Part shown: piece by piece, positions 36,131 through 45,385 of the stretch | Numbering within the stretch: position 1 is the first letter of the stretch | Layout: every line of letters begins with the position of its first letter | Source: Bradyrhizobium sp. 164 | Lineage (GTDB): Bacteria; Pseudomonadota; Alphaproteobacteria; Rhizobiales; Xanthobacteraceae | Reading direction: 5' to 3' | NCBI RefSeq assembly: GCF_023073715.1 | Contig: NZ_JADPKA010000095.1 | Coordinates: forward strand, 186,001 to 250,000 | Length of the DNA: 64,000 nucleotides | The notes under the pieces: model-generated | Told to the model about the DNA's origin: nothing | Seen by the model: the letters and a program-made list of their open reading frames with translations, nothing else | Databases searched by the model: none | Made by a program: the position numbers and the translations under genes

Positions 36131-36282
36131 TTGCGCGGAAGAATGTGTGCCGCACATGACATAGGGCTCCGTGACGTCGGGTTCTCACCGTTGTCGCGGC
36201 TGGCAAAGGATGGGTTCAAATCGGGCGTGCGGAGAGCTGCCCGCACTCCTCGCCCCGCTTGCGGAGAGAGGCGGAGGTCCCG

Positions 36283-37044
36283 TCAATATCCATCCACACC
36301 GTTCAGCCGCTGCAGGCGCTCCTGCATCGCCTTCTTCAGGTCGTACCCTGGCCGGCCGAATCCGGCATTGCGACGCGCGACGTATTCATCCTGCGCGCGC
36401 TGGAGCGTCTTGGCTTCACCCGCATTGCGCGCCTCGCGGATCACGCGCTCATTGGCGGCAAAGATCTCCCGGTCGAGATCGGCGAGCTCGCGATTGCCGC
36501 AGATCGCCCTTTCCACGGCGCGTCGCGCACGGGCGCAATTGAAGCTTGGCTTGCCGGCGACCGCTATCTGCGCCCCGATCCGCTCGAGCTCGCGCGCCAT
36601 TGCCTTGTGATTGGCCTTGGCCTTCTCGTGGTTGGGATCAATCTTCAATGCCGCGCCGAAATCCTGCACTGCCTTGGGCCTGTCCCCCTTCTTCAGCCAG
36701 AGCTCACCGCGCGCGTTGAAGATGTCGGCGAGACCGGGATCGAGCTGCAAAGCCCGGCTGTCGTCCGCGATCGCACGGTCGATCTGCTCGTGCCGCGCAT
36801 AAAGCGCGCCCCGCGCGACCAGCGCCTTAATCAGGGCTTCCTTCGCGGTCTTCTCATGCTCGATCACGGCCGCGCAGGCCGTAACCGCCTTGTCCATATC
36901 GTCGGCCGCCGCCGCCGCAAGGCATGGCGCGACATCGACCTGCGCCACCGCGACCGGCTCGCCGCCCGTCGCCGCATGGGCCGCGGCGACCGAGAGCGCG
37001 CAGAGCAACCCGGCGCCCGACAGTTGAATGAGAAAGGAACGCAT
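36283..37044 (-). CDS. Secreted TPR protein with LprI-like C-terminal domain
   Basis: A protein of 253 residues from the ATG at 37044; a GTG at 37053 is an alternative. It has a signal peptide (MRSFLIQLSG... to Ala-His-Ala near 24). Two or three TPR units follow, including ARGALYARHEQIDRAIADDS and ARGELWLKKGDRPKAVQDF. The C-terminal DUF1311/LprI-like domain (about 165-253) has Cys in FNCARARRAVERAICGNREL and ends FGRPGYDLKKAMQERLQRL. LprI-type domains inhibit lysozyme in some bacteria. The protein is presumably periplasmic. Confidence 0.8.
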   Translation of the reverse strand: MRSFLIQLSGAGLLCALSVAAAHAATGGEPVAVAQVDVAPCLAAAAADDMDKAVTACAAVIEHEKTAKEALIKALVARGALYARHEQIDRAIADDSRALQLDPGLADIFNARGELWLKKGDRPKAVQDFGAALKIDPNHEKAKANHKAMARELERIGAQIAVAGKPSFNCARARRAVERAICGNRELADLDREIFAANERVIREARNAGEAKTLQRAQDEYVARRNAGFGRPGYDLKKAMQERLQRLNGVDGY

Positions 37045-37160
37045 GTTCGTCACGATCGGAACGCCTTGCCTTCAATCTTGCCTGGTCGCCCCACTATCCA
37101 TCATTACGGCCGGATTGGTGCTAGCTTGTGGCGCCGCTCAAATCGGTTTCGGGAATCACC

Positions 37161-38705
37161 GTGTCGACATTCGAATGGATCATCGTGCTTCTGCTCGGCG
37201 CCGTCGGCTTATCGGCGCTGGCGCGGCGGATCAAGGTCCCCTACCCGACCTTCCTCGCCATTGGTGGCGCGCTGATCGCTTTCGTGCCGTCGAGCCCGTC
37301 CTGGACGCTGGAGCCGGACCTGGCTTTGGCGCTTTTTGTCGCACCGGTCCTGCTCGATGCCGCGTTCGACACCTCGCTGCGCGATCTGCGCAGCAATTGG
37401 GTTCCGGTCTCGACCCTGGTCGTCGCCGCGGTCGGCTTGACCACGGCCGCCGTGGCCTATGTCGCGCACCGGCTGATGCCCGATATGCCCTGGGCTGCCG
37501 CGGTCGCGCTCGGCGCCATCGTGGCGCCGCCGGATGCCGCGGCTGCGGTCGCGATCCTCAGCCAGGTGAAGCTGCCCCACCGCATGGTGAAGGTCCTGGA
37601 GGGCGAGAGCCTGCTCAACGACGCGACTGCGCTCTTGATCTATCGCATCGCGGTGGGCGCGGTTGCCACCGAGCACCTGACGTGGAGCCAGGTCGCACCG
37701 ACCATGGCGCTAGCGCTGGTTGGCAGCGTCATCGCTGGCCTGCTCGCGGGCCGCATTGTTCCGCTGTTCATTGAACGGGTGAAAGAGGCACCGAGCGCGA
37801 TCATCTTGCAGTTCGCCACCACCTTCCTGGTCTGGATCGCCGCCGAGCATCTCGGCCTTTCCGGCATTCTCACCATCGTCGTCTATGCCATGACGATGGC
37901 ACGCAGGGCGGGGCTGCGCATGCCGGCGCGGCTACGGGTGCCCTCCTATGCGGTGTGGGAGACGATGGTGTTCGTGCTCAACGTGCTCGCCTTCATGCTG
38001 ATCGGCATGCAGATGCGACCGATCTGGACGCGGCTCGATGCCGACGTACGCTGGGAATATTGCGTCGCCGCCGCCTGGATCCTGCTCACAGTGGTGCTGG
38101 TCCGGCTGCTCTGGGTGACGTTCTACCGGACGACGCTCCGCGCGCTGATCGCGCAGCGGATCTATCGCCCGAAGGATCCGAAGCAGGTCGCCTCTGCCAA
38201 GGGCGGCCTCATCATCTCCTGGTGCGGCATGCGCGGCCTCGTCACGCTCGCCACCGCTTTTGCCCTGCCGGAACACTTTCCACATCGGGATTTCATCGTC
38301 TTCATCGCCTTTGCGGTGGTGCTGGGTTCGCTGGTGATCCAGGGCCTGACGCTGCGGCCGCTGATCCTGGCGTTCGGCCTCAAGGACGACGATCCTGTCG
38401 GCATCGAGGTCGCGCGCGGACGCGCGGTCGCCTATCGCGCCGCGCTCGACGCCATCGAGAGCGATCCGTCGGAGGAAGCGGAAATCCTGCGGCTCGAATA
38501 TCGCGCGATCCTGATGCAGGCGGAAAACGATCCGAACGGCGGCATCGCCAATGGCGAGCTGCCCGCCGATCCCCTGCGCCGCCGCGCCATCGAAGCCGCG
38601 CGCAAATCGATCTTCGACCTGCGCGCGACCGAGGTGATCGGCGACGACGCGTTCCACAAGCTTGAGGAAGAGCTCGATCGCGCCGAATTGAGCGCGGGGG
38701 GATAG
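37161..38705 (+). CDS. CPA1-type Na+/H+ antiporter
   Basis: About 514 residues from a GTG at 37161; an upstream start at 37128 cannot be excluded. There are twelve or so hydrophobic helices. The CPA1 core is seen in Val-Ala-Pro-Pro-Asp-Ala-Ala-Ala near 122, GESLLNDATALL near 150 and the late GGLIISWCGMRGLVTLATA near 348. A cytoplasmic tail of about 100 residues, rich in Glu, follows. It should exchange Na+ or K+ for H+ in the inner membrane. It diverges from the TPR/LprI gene. Confidence 0.88.
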   Translation: MSTFEWIIVLLLGAVGLSALARRIKVPYPTFLAIGGALIAFVPSSPSWTLEPDLALALFVAPVLLDAAFDTSLRDLRSNWVPVSTLVVAAVGLTTAAVAYVAHRLMPDMPWAAAVALGAIVAPPDAAAAVAILSQVKLPHRMVKVLEGESLLNDATALLIYRIAVGAVATEHLTWSQVAPTMALALVGSVIAGLLAGRIVPLFIERVKEAPSAIILQFATTFLVWIAAEHLGLSGILTIVVYAMTMARRAGLRMPARLRVPSYAVWETMVFVLNVLAFMLIGMQMRPIWTRLDADVRWEYCVAAAWILLTVVLVRLLWVTFYRTTLRALIAQRIYRPKDPKQVASAKGGLIISWCGMRGLVTLATAFALPEHFPHRDFIVFIAFAVVLGSLVIQGLTLRPLILAFGLKDDDPVGIEVARGRAVAYRAALDAIESDPSEEAEILRLEYRAILMQAENDPNGGIANGELPADPLRRRAIEAARKSIFDLRATEVIGDDAFHKLEEELDRAELSAGG

Positions 38706-38711
38706 TTTCAT

Positions 38712-38791
38712 CGTCCGGGACAAGCGCGCCCAGAGCGCGCGCGATCCGGGATCTCCGCGCGAGCGCTTGCGCTTGTGCGGGACGACAGTGG
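38712..38791. repeat. Palindromic intergenic repeat of the GTCCGGGA type
   Basis: It contains CGTCCGGGACAAGCGCG, CGCGCGATCCGGGATCTCC and GTGCGGGACGAC, with arms that pair across the element. Related fragments are GTCGTCCCGGATGAGCG near 39619 and CGTCCCGACCAGCGCGC near 4488. Confidence 0.55.
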
Positions 38792-38828
38792 GATTGAACC
38801 AAACCCCGCCTTGCCAGACTCATTCCAG

Positions 38829-39599
38829 ATGACGACCCTGATCGACGACCGTCGTGTCCGCGCGCGTGATGCGTCGCCAGCACGATATTTCTATCTCCAC
38901 ATGTCGCTCGCTTGCGCGGCCACCGCGTTTTTGGGCTTTGCACCGACCTATTGGGTGCCGCTTGCCAACCGGACATTCTCCGCAAGTCCCGTGATTCATT
39001 TTCACGGTCTCTTGTTCTTCACCTGGTCGCTCTATTTCGTGCTTCAGACCTGGCTCGCAGCCTCGGGCCGCGTGGTCAATCACCGCGCACTCGGCATGGC
39101 CGGCGTCTCGCTCGCGACCGCGATGACGATCTTCGGCTTCCTGGCCTCCGTGCATGTGATGCAGCATTCCGCCACGCTCGGGCAGGAGGAGGCCGGCATC
39201 GCGTTCTCGATCGTCCCGATGAGCGGGATCGCGTTTTTCGCGATGGCATTCGTGCTCGCGATTGTGAACGCTCGGAGGCCCGAGGTCCACAAGCGCCTGA
39301 TGCTGCTCGCGGCGGTGTCAATTCTGGATGCCGCGATCGCGCGCTGGTTCCTCACCTTCCTCGCGCCTCCAGGACCACCGGGCCCGCCGCCGGTGCCCGT
39401 CACCATCGCGCCGGCCGCCGTCGCCTCGCTCCTGCTCGTCGTCGCCATGGTGCGCGACTGGCGCACCATGGCGCGCGTGCATCCCGTCTACATCTACGGC
39501 ACGCTCGCACTGCTGGCGGTGAAGGTGCTGAACTGGCCGGTCAGCGAGACGGCGGCCTGGCACGCGTTTGCCGCCGGGATTCTGGCGCTGGCACAGTAG
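38829..39599 (+). CDS. Multi-helix membrane protein, unknown function
   Basis: A protein of 256 residues with about seven hydrophobic helices. It starts at the ATG at 38829; the ORF is open upstream but the leader lies in repeat DNA. His residues sit near predicted membrane ends: Val-Ile-His-Phe-His-Gly-Leu-Leu near 57-60, Val-Asn-His-Arg near 85, Val-His-Val-Met-Gln-His near 106 and Val-His-Lys-Arg near 157. That pattern could bind heme, but no family is certain. A Pro/Gly loop (APPGPPGPPPVP) lies between two helices. Confidence 0.75.
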   Translation: MTTLIDDRRVRARDASPARYFYLHMSLACAATAFLGFAPTYWVPLANRTFSASPVIHFHGLLFFTWSLYFVLQTWLAASGRVVNHRALGMAGVSLATAMTIFGFLASVHVMQHSATLGQEEAGIAFSIVPMSGIAFFAMAFVLAIVNARRPEVHKRLMLLAAVSILDAAIARWFLTFLAPPGPPGPPPVPVTIAPAAVASLLLVVAMVRDWRTMARVHPVYIYGTLALLAVKVLNWPVSETAAWHAFAAGILALAQ

Positions 39600-39662
39600 G
39601 TCGCTCTAACCTCCGCTGTCGTCCCGGATGAGCGAAGCGCAGATCCGGCACGACGGCGGCGC

Positions 39663-40469
39663 CTAGGCCCCCGCCTTGCAGGTGATCCCGCCGTCAACCA
39701 CGAGCTCGATCCCCGTCACGTATTTCGACTCGTCTGACGCCAGGAACAGCGCTGCGTTGGCGACGTCGAAGGCGTCGCCCATGTGGCCCATCGGCACCTG
39801 CGCATCGCGCGCGCGCCACATCGCCTCGACGTCGCCCTTGGCATAGCTCGCGGCAAGCCCGGCAGAGTGCTCGACCATCGGCGTCTTCATCAGGCCCGGC
39901 AGGATCGCATTGACCCGCACATGATGGCGCGCGAACTCGATCGCGGTGGTGCGCGTCATCTGGTTCATCGCCGCCTTCGAGGCGCCGTAGGTGACGTAGG
40001 AGATGCCCATGTGGCGGATCGAGGCGATCGAGGAGATGTTGATGATCGAGCCGCCACCCTGCTTCACCATCACGGGAATGACGTGCTTCATGGCGAAATA
40101 GGCGCTCTTGAGGTTGACGCTGAAGACACGATCCCAGCTCTCCTCGCTCACCTCGACCACGCTGCCCATCTCGGCGATGCCGACATTGTTGTCGAGCACG
40201 TCGATGCGGCCATGGGCCTTCAGACACGCCGCCACCATCGCCTCGATCTCGGCAGGCCGCGAGACGTCGGCCGTGAATGCCATCGCCTTGCCGCCTTCGT
40301 CATTGATGATCTTCGCGGTCTCCTCGGCCGCCGCACCGTTGCGATCGACGCAAAACACCTGCGCGCCCTCGCGCGCAAAGGTCACCGCGGTCGCCTTGCC
40401 GTTGCCCCAGCCGGGTCCAATCGAGCCGGCGCCCACCACCATGGCAACCTTGCCGTTGAGCCGATCCAT
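39663..40469 (-). CDS. Short-chain dehydrogenase/reductase in the TAXI-TRAP operon
   Basis: A 268-residue SDR. Its cofactor motif is unusual, GAGSIGPGWGNGKATA near 13-28, longer than the ordinary TGxxxGxG. It has Asn-Asn-Val-Gly near 93, Ser in NISSIAS near 146 and catalytic Tyr-Gly-Ala-Ser-Lys near 161. The ribosome site AAGGGAG is good. It follows DUF1850 by 11 bases on the same strand, so it is part of the transporter operon and may act on the imported solute. Confidence 0.88.
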   Translation of the reverse strand: MDRLNGKVAMVVGAGSIGPGWGNGKATAVTFAREGAQVFCVDRNGAAAEETAKIINDEGGKAMAFTADVSRPAEIEAMVAACLKAHGRIDVLDNNVGIAEMGSVVEVSEESWDRVFSVNLKSAYFAMKHVIPVMVKQGGGSIINISSIASIRHMGISYVTYGASKAAMNQMTRTTAIEFARHHVRVNAILPGLMKTPMVEHSAGLAASYAKGDVEAMWRARDAQVPMGHMGDAFDVANAALFLASDESKYVTGIELVVDGGITCKAGA

Positions 40470-40480
40470 TGTGATCTCCC

Positions 40481-40864
40481 TTATTTCTCTTGTTGTTCGC
40501 AGATGCTCATTTTGGTGACGTTAGCACCGATCGGATGGCCGACAATCTCCGACAATGTCCGGCACTTTCCAGCATGGCACAGCCGCCACTCCCCCGCCGT
40601 GCCCGAATTACCCAGCACGACCTCCGGCACCGGCGCGCGGTTCGGTTGCCACTGAAACCAGCCGTCGATCAGCCGCGCCTCGGGCGGCGGCTCCATACCG
40701 GGGCCAGTGCCCTTGACGCGGGCCTGCACCAATTCGAGGCCGGCGGGCGTGGCCCGCCAGTCTTCCTGCCATTCGACCTTCGCGATCGAATGCGTCCAGG
40801 CCAACGTGAAGGCGGACAGCGCCAGCGCCTTGACGCCGCCTGCCGTTGCCAAGCAGAGGCTCAC
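40481..40864 (-). CDS. DUF1850 protein of TAXI-TRAP operon
   Basis: A protein of 127 residues from a GTG at 40864, overlapping the permease stop by four bases (GTGA), so translation is coupled. It has a short hydrophobic N-terminus (LCLATAGGVKALALSAFTLAWTHSI), then a mixed domain with Trp-Gln-Glu-Asp-Trp, GWFQWQPN and Cys-His-Ala-Gly-Lys-Cys. DUF1850 genes commonly accompany TAXI-type TRAP transporters, and their role is unknown. It is probably anchored in the membrane and acts in the periplasm. Confidence 0.82.
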   Translation of the reverse strand: MSLCLATAGGVKALALSAFTLAWTHSIAKVEWQEDWRATPAGLELVQARVKGTGPGMEPPPEARLIDGWFQWQPNRAPVPEVVLGNSGTAGEWRLCHAGKCRTLSEIVGHPIGANVTKMSICEQQEK

Positions 40865-42972
40865 ACCGCCTCGACCGCCGCCGGCGGACGCCGGCGCCAT
40901 TGCCACAGCACGAGCGCCGCGGAGAGCACGAAGCCGGCCGTGTCGCTGAACGGGAATTCACCGAGCAGGCAGAACGCGGCGCCGAGCGCGACCAGCCGCT
41001 CGACCAGCGTCAGCCGCGTGAACAGGAAGCCGATCGCGACCATGCCGAACAGCGCGATCGCCACCAGCGCCTTGAAGCTCGCGAGTGCCACCGCGCCGTA
41101 GAAGCCGAGCTTGGCCGCCATGGGATCGCCGGCCTGCAGCATCAGCGCAGGCGAATAGACGAAGATGAAGGGGATGACGTAACCGGCGAGCGCGATGCGC
41201 ATCGCCTCCCAGCCGATCTTGTCCGGGTTCTCCTTCGCGATCGGCGCCGCCGCGAGTGCGGCGAGCGCCACCGGCGGCGAGAGGTCGGCCATGATGCCGT
41301 AATAGAACGCGAACATGTGGCTCGCGATCAGGGGAACGCCGAGCTTGGCGAGCGCCGGCGCGGCGAGCGCGGCGGTGATGATGTAGGTCGGGATGGTCGG
41401 GATGCCGGTGCCGAGCAGAATCGACAGCAGCATGGTCATGATCAACGCCAAGAACAGGCTCTTCTCGCCGAGGCCAATCACCCAGCCGCCGAAGATGGTG
41501 CCGACACCGGTCTGCGACATCATGCCGATGATGACGCCGACGATAGCGCAGGCCATGCCGACGGTGATGGCGGATTTGGCGCTCTCGGCCAAGGAATCGC
41601 GGCAGGCGCGCAACGCCGCAAAGCCGCCGCGCACGAACGCCGCGATCACGATGAGCCCGACCACGACGCAAGCAACCGGCACGATCTGGAGGCCGTCGCG
41701 CGACAGCGCGGCGACGACCAGCGCGAGGCCGATCCAGAAGATGTAGCGAATGACCGTCGCGGACACGCCGGCCGTGATGCTGGTCCCCAGGATCAGCGCC
41801 ACCGTCAGCGCAAGGCCCATGCTGCCGGCATAGAGCGGCGTAAAGCCTTCGAACAGCATGTAGACGAGGGCGGCGAGCGGCAACACGAGATACCAGCGCG
41901 TCACCAGCGCCTTCCAGGCGCTCGGGATCTCCGAGCGCTTCATGCCGACGAGCCCGTGCTTGCCGGCTTCCAGATGCACCATCCAGAACGCTGAGGCGAA
42001 ATAGAGGATCGCAGGGATTGCCGCCGCCTTCACGATCTCCGAATATTGCACGCCGAGCGTCTCGGCCATGATGAAGGCAACCGCACCCATCACTGGCGGC
42101 ATGATCTGTCCGCCCATCGAGGCCGTCGCCTCGACGCCCGCCGCGAACGCGCGGCGGTAGCCGAACCTGATCATCAAGGGGATCGTGAACTGGCCAACCG
42201 TAACGACGTTGGCAACGCCGGAGCCGGAGATCGTGCCCATCATGCCCGAGGCGAACACAGCGACCTTGGCAGGTCCGCCGCGGGTGCGGCCGAACAGGCC
42301 GAGCGAGACGTCGGTGAAGAGCTGGATCATGCCGGCGCGCTCCAGGAAGGAGCCGAACAGGATGAACAGAAAGATGTAGGTCGCCGAGACGTAGATCGGC
42401 ACGCCGTAAAAGCCTTCCGTGCCGAACGACAGATGCGTGACGATCTGGTCGAAATCATAGCCGCGATGGTTGAGCGGCGACGGCAGATATTGGCCGAAGA
42501 ACCAGTAGACGAGACAGGCGCCGCACATCAGCGGCAGCGCCGCGCCCATCAGCCGCCGCGTGCCCTCGAAGATCAGCACGGCCAGCAGCGTGCCAACGAC
42601 GAGATCAAGCCGCGTCGGATCGCCGTCACGGGCGATCAGGTCAGCATAGAAGATCCATTGATAGAGCCCGCAGAAGAAGCCGGCGCCGCCGATCACCCAA
42701 CCGAGCGCACGGCCGAAATTGCTCTTCGCGGTGAAATTGCCGATCAGGCCGAAGGTAAGCAGCACGAGGAAGCCGACATGGACGCCGCGCACCACCTGGC
42801 TCGGCAGATAGTTGAAGGCGGCGACATAGAGCTGGAAGGTGGCAAACGCGATCCCGATCCAGTAGGCGAGATGGCCCCACCAGCCCGGACCAAAGCCTTC
42901 CGGAAAGCCGTGCTCGAAATTGTCGAACTCGACCTTGATGGGCGCAGCTTCGGTGCCCTCTGCCTGCAACAT
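40861..42972 (-). CDS. TRAP transporter fused permease (4TM/12TM, TAXI type)
   Basis: A protein of 703 residues from the ATG at 42972, with GGGGA upstream. The small (DctQ-like, four-helix) and large (DctM-like, twelve-helix) TRAP subunits are fused. Large-subunit elements include GMMGTISGSGVANVVTVGQFT near 240, ASMGGQIMPPVMGAVAF near 285 and LGTGIPTIPTYII near 530. It uses an ion gradient to import a solute handed over by the TAXI protein encoded at 43085-44032. The solute is unknown; TAXI ligands described elsewhere include glutamate and other small acids. Confidence 0.92.
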   Translation of the reverse strand: MLQAEGTEAAPIKVEFDNFEHGFPEGFGPGWWGHLAYWIGIAFATFQLYVAAFNYLPSQVVRGVHVGFLVLLTFGLIGNFTAKSNFGRALGWVIGGAGFFCGLYQWIFYADLIARDGDPTRLDLVVGTLLAVLIFEGTRRLMGAALPLMCGACLVYWFFGQYLPSPLNHRGYDFDQIVTHLSFGTEGFYGVPIYVSATYIFLFILFGSFLERAGMIQLFTDVSLGLFGRTRGGPAKVAVFASGMMGTISGSGVANVVTVGQFTIPLMIRFGYRRAFAAGVEATASMGGQIMPPVMGAVAFIMAETLGVQYSEIVKAAAIPAILYFASAFWMVHLEAGKHGLVGMKRSEIPSAWKALVTRWYLVLPLAALVYMLFEGFTPLYAGSMGLALTVALILGTSITAGVSATVIRYIFWIGLALVVAALSRDGLQIVPVACVVVGLIVIAAFVRGGFAALRACRDSLAESAKSAITVGMACAIVGVIIGMMSQTGVGTIFGGWVIGLGEKSLFLALIMTMLLSILLGTGIPTIPTYIITAALAAPALAKLGVPLIASHMFAFYYGIMADLSPPVALAALAAAPIAKENPDKIGWEAMRIALAGYVIPFIFVYSPALMLQAGDPMAAKLGFYGAVALASFKALVAIALFGMVAIGFLFTRLTLVERLVALGAAFCLLGEFPFSDTAGFVLSAALVLWQWRRRPPAAVEAV

Positions 42973-42997
42973 CGATATGTCCCCGCGCCCTGAAATC

Positions 42998-43077
42998 GTC
43001 ATGCCCGGGCTTGCCCCGGGCATCCATCGAAAGATGAGTCCTGGTGGATGGATGGCCGGGTCAAGCCCGGCCATGAC
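42998..43077. repeat. Palindromic intergenic repeat, family B
   Basis: The ends GTCATGCCCGGGCTTGCCCC and GGGTCAAGCCCGGCCATGAC are nearly complementary and CATCCATC / GGATGGATG pair inside. It forms a hairpin in the gap between the TAXI gene and the permease gene. It may act as an attenuator or an mRNA stabiliser that makes the binding protein more abundant than the permease. Confidence 0.8.
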
Positions 43078-43084
43078 ACCTGTA

Positions 43085-44032
43085 TTACTTGATCAGCCCC
43101 TTTTCCTTGTAGTAGCGGATCGCGCCGGGATGCAGCGGAACCGGGCTGCCGCTGGCGGCCGTCTCGAGCTTGATCTCCTTGCCGGCTGCATGCGCGTTGG
43201 CGAGCTCGGGCAGCGACTCGTAGACCAGTTTGGTCATCTGATAGGCGAGATCGTCCGACACCGCCGAACTGGTCACGAGGTAGTTCACGACGGCAGCCGT
43301 CGGCACGTCCTTGTCCTGCCCGGTATAGGTGTTGGCCGGAATGATCGCGGAGATGAAGGGCGGGCCGATCTTGTCGACGGTCTCCTTCGGCACCGACACC
43401 ACCGTGATCGGGCTTGAGGTCGACAGGTCCTTCAGCGAGGCGACGCCGAGGCCGGCCGATTGCAGCGTCGCAGCGAGCTGGCGGTTCTTCATGAGATCGA
43501 CGGATTCGGCGAAGGGCAGATATTCGACCTTGCCGAGATCCTTGTAGCTCATGCCGGCGGCGGCGAGGATCGCGCGGGAATTGAGCTCGGTGCCGGACTT
43601 GGGCGCGCCGACCGAGAGGCTCTTGCCCTTGAGGTCGGCGAGTGTCTTGATGCCGGACTCAGTGGTCGCAACGATCTGGATGTAGTTCGGATAGATCGCG
43701 CCAATGGTCCTGAGCTTGTCGAGCTTAGTCTTGAAGCCCGCCTCCTCCTCGCCGTTCCAGGCGGCTTTGAGCGAGTCACCCAGCGTGAAGGCGAGCTCGC
43801 CGCGGCCCTGCTGCAGCAGGATGAGGTTCTCGACCGACGCTTTGGTGGCCTGCACCTGCGTCTTCACATTCGGAATCTTGTCGCCGTAGATCTTTCCGAT
43901 CGCGACCCCGAGCGGATAGTAGACGCCGGAGGTGCCGCCGGTCAGCACATTGATGAAGGATTGCGCCTGAGCGCAAGGTGCCGACGCCGCCAGAGCAAGA
44001 GCCGCGGCCACGCCGAAGAACGTCCGTTTCAT
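43085..44032 (-). CDS. TAXI family TRAP solute-binding protein
   Basis: A protein of 315 residues from the ATG at 44032. The signal peptide ends near 23 (Ala-Gln-Ala). The mature start SFINVLTGGTSGVYYPLG carries the Gly-Gly-Thr-Ser-Gly ligand loop of TAXI proteins; DLKGKSLSVGAPKSGTE is the second ligand-side segment. It is secreted to the periplasm to deliver solute to the fused permease. It is first in the operon TAXI, permease, DUF1850, SDR. Confidence 0.92.
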   Translation of the reverse strand: MKRTFFGVAAALALAASAPCAQAQSFINVLTGGTSGVYYPLGVAIGKIYGDKIPNVKTQVQATKASVENLILLQQGRGELAFTLGDSLKAAWNGEEEAGFKTKLDKLRTIGAIYPNYIQIVATTESGIKTLADLKGKSLSVGAPKSGTELNSRAILAAAGMSYKDLGKVEYLPFAESVDLMKNRQLAATLQSAGLGVASLKDLSTSSPITVVSVPKETVDKIGPPFISAIIPANTYTGQDKDVPTAAVVNYLVTSSAVSDDLAYQMTKLVYESLPELANAHAAGKEIKLETAASGSPVPLHPGAIRYYKEKGLIK

Positions 44033-44293
44033 GGTTGTTGTACTCCCCAAACCGGCGGCGAAATTGGCCGGATGAAGGGGGCGGGTCAACCCATCCAAAA
44101 GGCAAAACAGGACTGCGGTAAACGGCCGTTCCGGCTCGATTTTTTGGGGGAACCCGGCGGGTGCGGCGAGGTGGCGCAGCGCTCACCTCTCCGCTCGCGG
44201 AGAAGTCGCGAGGCTCGCTCCTCTAGCGGGATTGCCCCCACCGCGAATGCCCCTCTCCCCAATACTCCCCCGCAAGCAGGAGGGAGCGCACCC

Positions 44294-44773
44294 TCACTGG
44301 AACGTCATGTCCAGGCACTTGGAGATATCGGAGCCGAGGCCGGAGGAGATGATGATGCAGCCGCGCACCTTTTGCGCGCTGGCATCGGCGGCCCAGACCG
44401 AATAGCCGCCGGGGCCGAAGAACGAGTTGGTGTTCGGCGGCTCGGTCTCGGTGGCGTCGAAATCGTATTTGCCGTCGGTCTCGAAGATGCGCGGCTTCCT
44501 GGTGCAGCCGCCGTCGGTCTGGACGTTGATGACTTCCTTGTTGTCGCGGGTCAGCGCCAGCGAGACCTGGCAGCGGAAATATTCCGAGGTCTTGGTGTTG
44601 AACAGATAGGTGTAAGACTTGCAGGTCGCGGTGTTCAGCTTGCCGGGGGCAAGGCCGCGGCTGCACGAAATGCGCTGGTTGTGGCTGAGCTGGTAATCAT
44701 CGGCCCGGGCGGCCGGTGCCAGCGCCGTCAGTGACAATGCAGCAGCCCAGCAGAGTTTAATCACATGGCGCAT
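44294..44773 (-). CDS. Secreted hypothetical protein
   Basis: About 159 residues from the ATG at 44773; the ATG at 44782 is an alternative. It has a signal peptide ending Ala-Arg-Ala near 22. The mature part has six Cys (ISCSRG, ATCKSY, FRCQVS, GGCTRK, GCIII, SKCLDM), enough for three disulfides, and is rich in polar residues. I do not recognise the family. It is a periplasmic or secreted compact domain and lies alone. Confidence 0.68.
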   Translation of the reverse strand: MRHVIKLCWAAALSLTALAPAARADDYQLSHNQRISCSRGLAPGKLNTATCKSYTYLFNTKTSEYFRCQVSLALTRDNKEVINVQTDGGCTRKPRIFETDGKYDFDATETEPPNTNSFFGPGGYSVWAADASAQKVRGCIIISSGLGSDISKCLDMTFQ

Positions 44774-44966
44774 CCGAATCATCCCCACCCATAATTTGTC
44801 GAGTTGCGTTCTAGACGGAAAGCGGAACATAGTCGCGAGGGGACGAAGGGAAAATCACAAACCGCTGGGCGAGACGTGATGCGCTGCGGCGCTTTCGCGA
44901 ATTGACCCGGAAATACCGTTCGTGATTTGTTCAAACCCGGAATGTCCCGACGGTGGGAGGATGGGA

Positions 44967-45272
44967 ATGACGGGATTTTCAACCAAGTCATTTGCAATCG
45001 CAGTCGCGCTCGGCGCCGTTGCCGCGCCCGCACTGGCGCAGACCGCGGCAACGCCGTGGGAGCTCAAGCCCGACACGGGCTACGCCTACGACAAGGAGGG
45101 CAAGACCTATTCCTACAAGATGGGCACCAGCAATGCCGGCGAGCTGCTGAAGGGCGCCAAGAAAGTGCCGAAGGGGACGCTGTTCTTCATCGGCCACAAC
45201 GGCCAGCTCTACATGCGCACCGGCCCATATCTCGAAGGCGACGGCAAGTTCAAGTTCGGGCCGGATCAGTAG
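44967..45272 (+). CDS. Small secreted protein, unknown function
   Basis: A protein of 101 residues from the ATG at 44967, six bases after GGGAGG; another ATG at 44961 touches that site. A signal peptide ends near 24 (Ala-Leu-Ala-Gln). The mature domain is Lys/Gly/Tyr-rich: GYAYDKEGKTYSYKMG and KGTLFFIGHNGQLYM. It has no Cys. It is probably a small beta domain in the periplasm. It diverges from the six-Cys gene upstream. Confidence 0.65.
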   Translation: MTGFSTKSFAIAVALGAVAAPALAQTAATPWELKPDTGYAYDKEGKTYSYKMGTSNAGELLKGAKKVPKGTLFFIGHNGQLYMRTGPYLEGDGKFKFGPDQ

Positions 45273-45385
45273 GGTTTGACCTCGCGGCGATAGCGGCGCC
45301 ACACGCTCGGCGTCATCGTCCGCGAAGGCGGACGATCGAGTATTCCAGAGGCCGTTGTAATTGAATCGAGGGGGGCCGCGGCATT

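Noticed and set aside
42046-42993. A 315-codon plus-strand frame
   Set aside because: It is antisense to the TRAP permease; its content is charged, low-complexity text typical of an antisense shadow.
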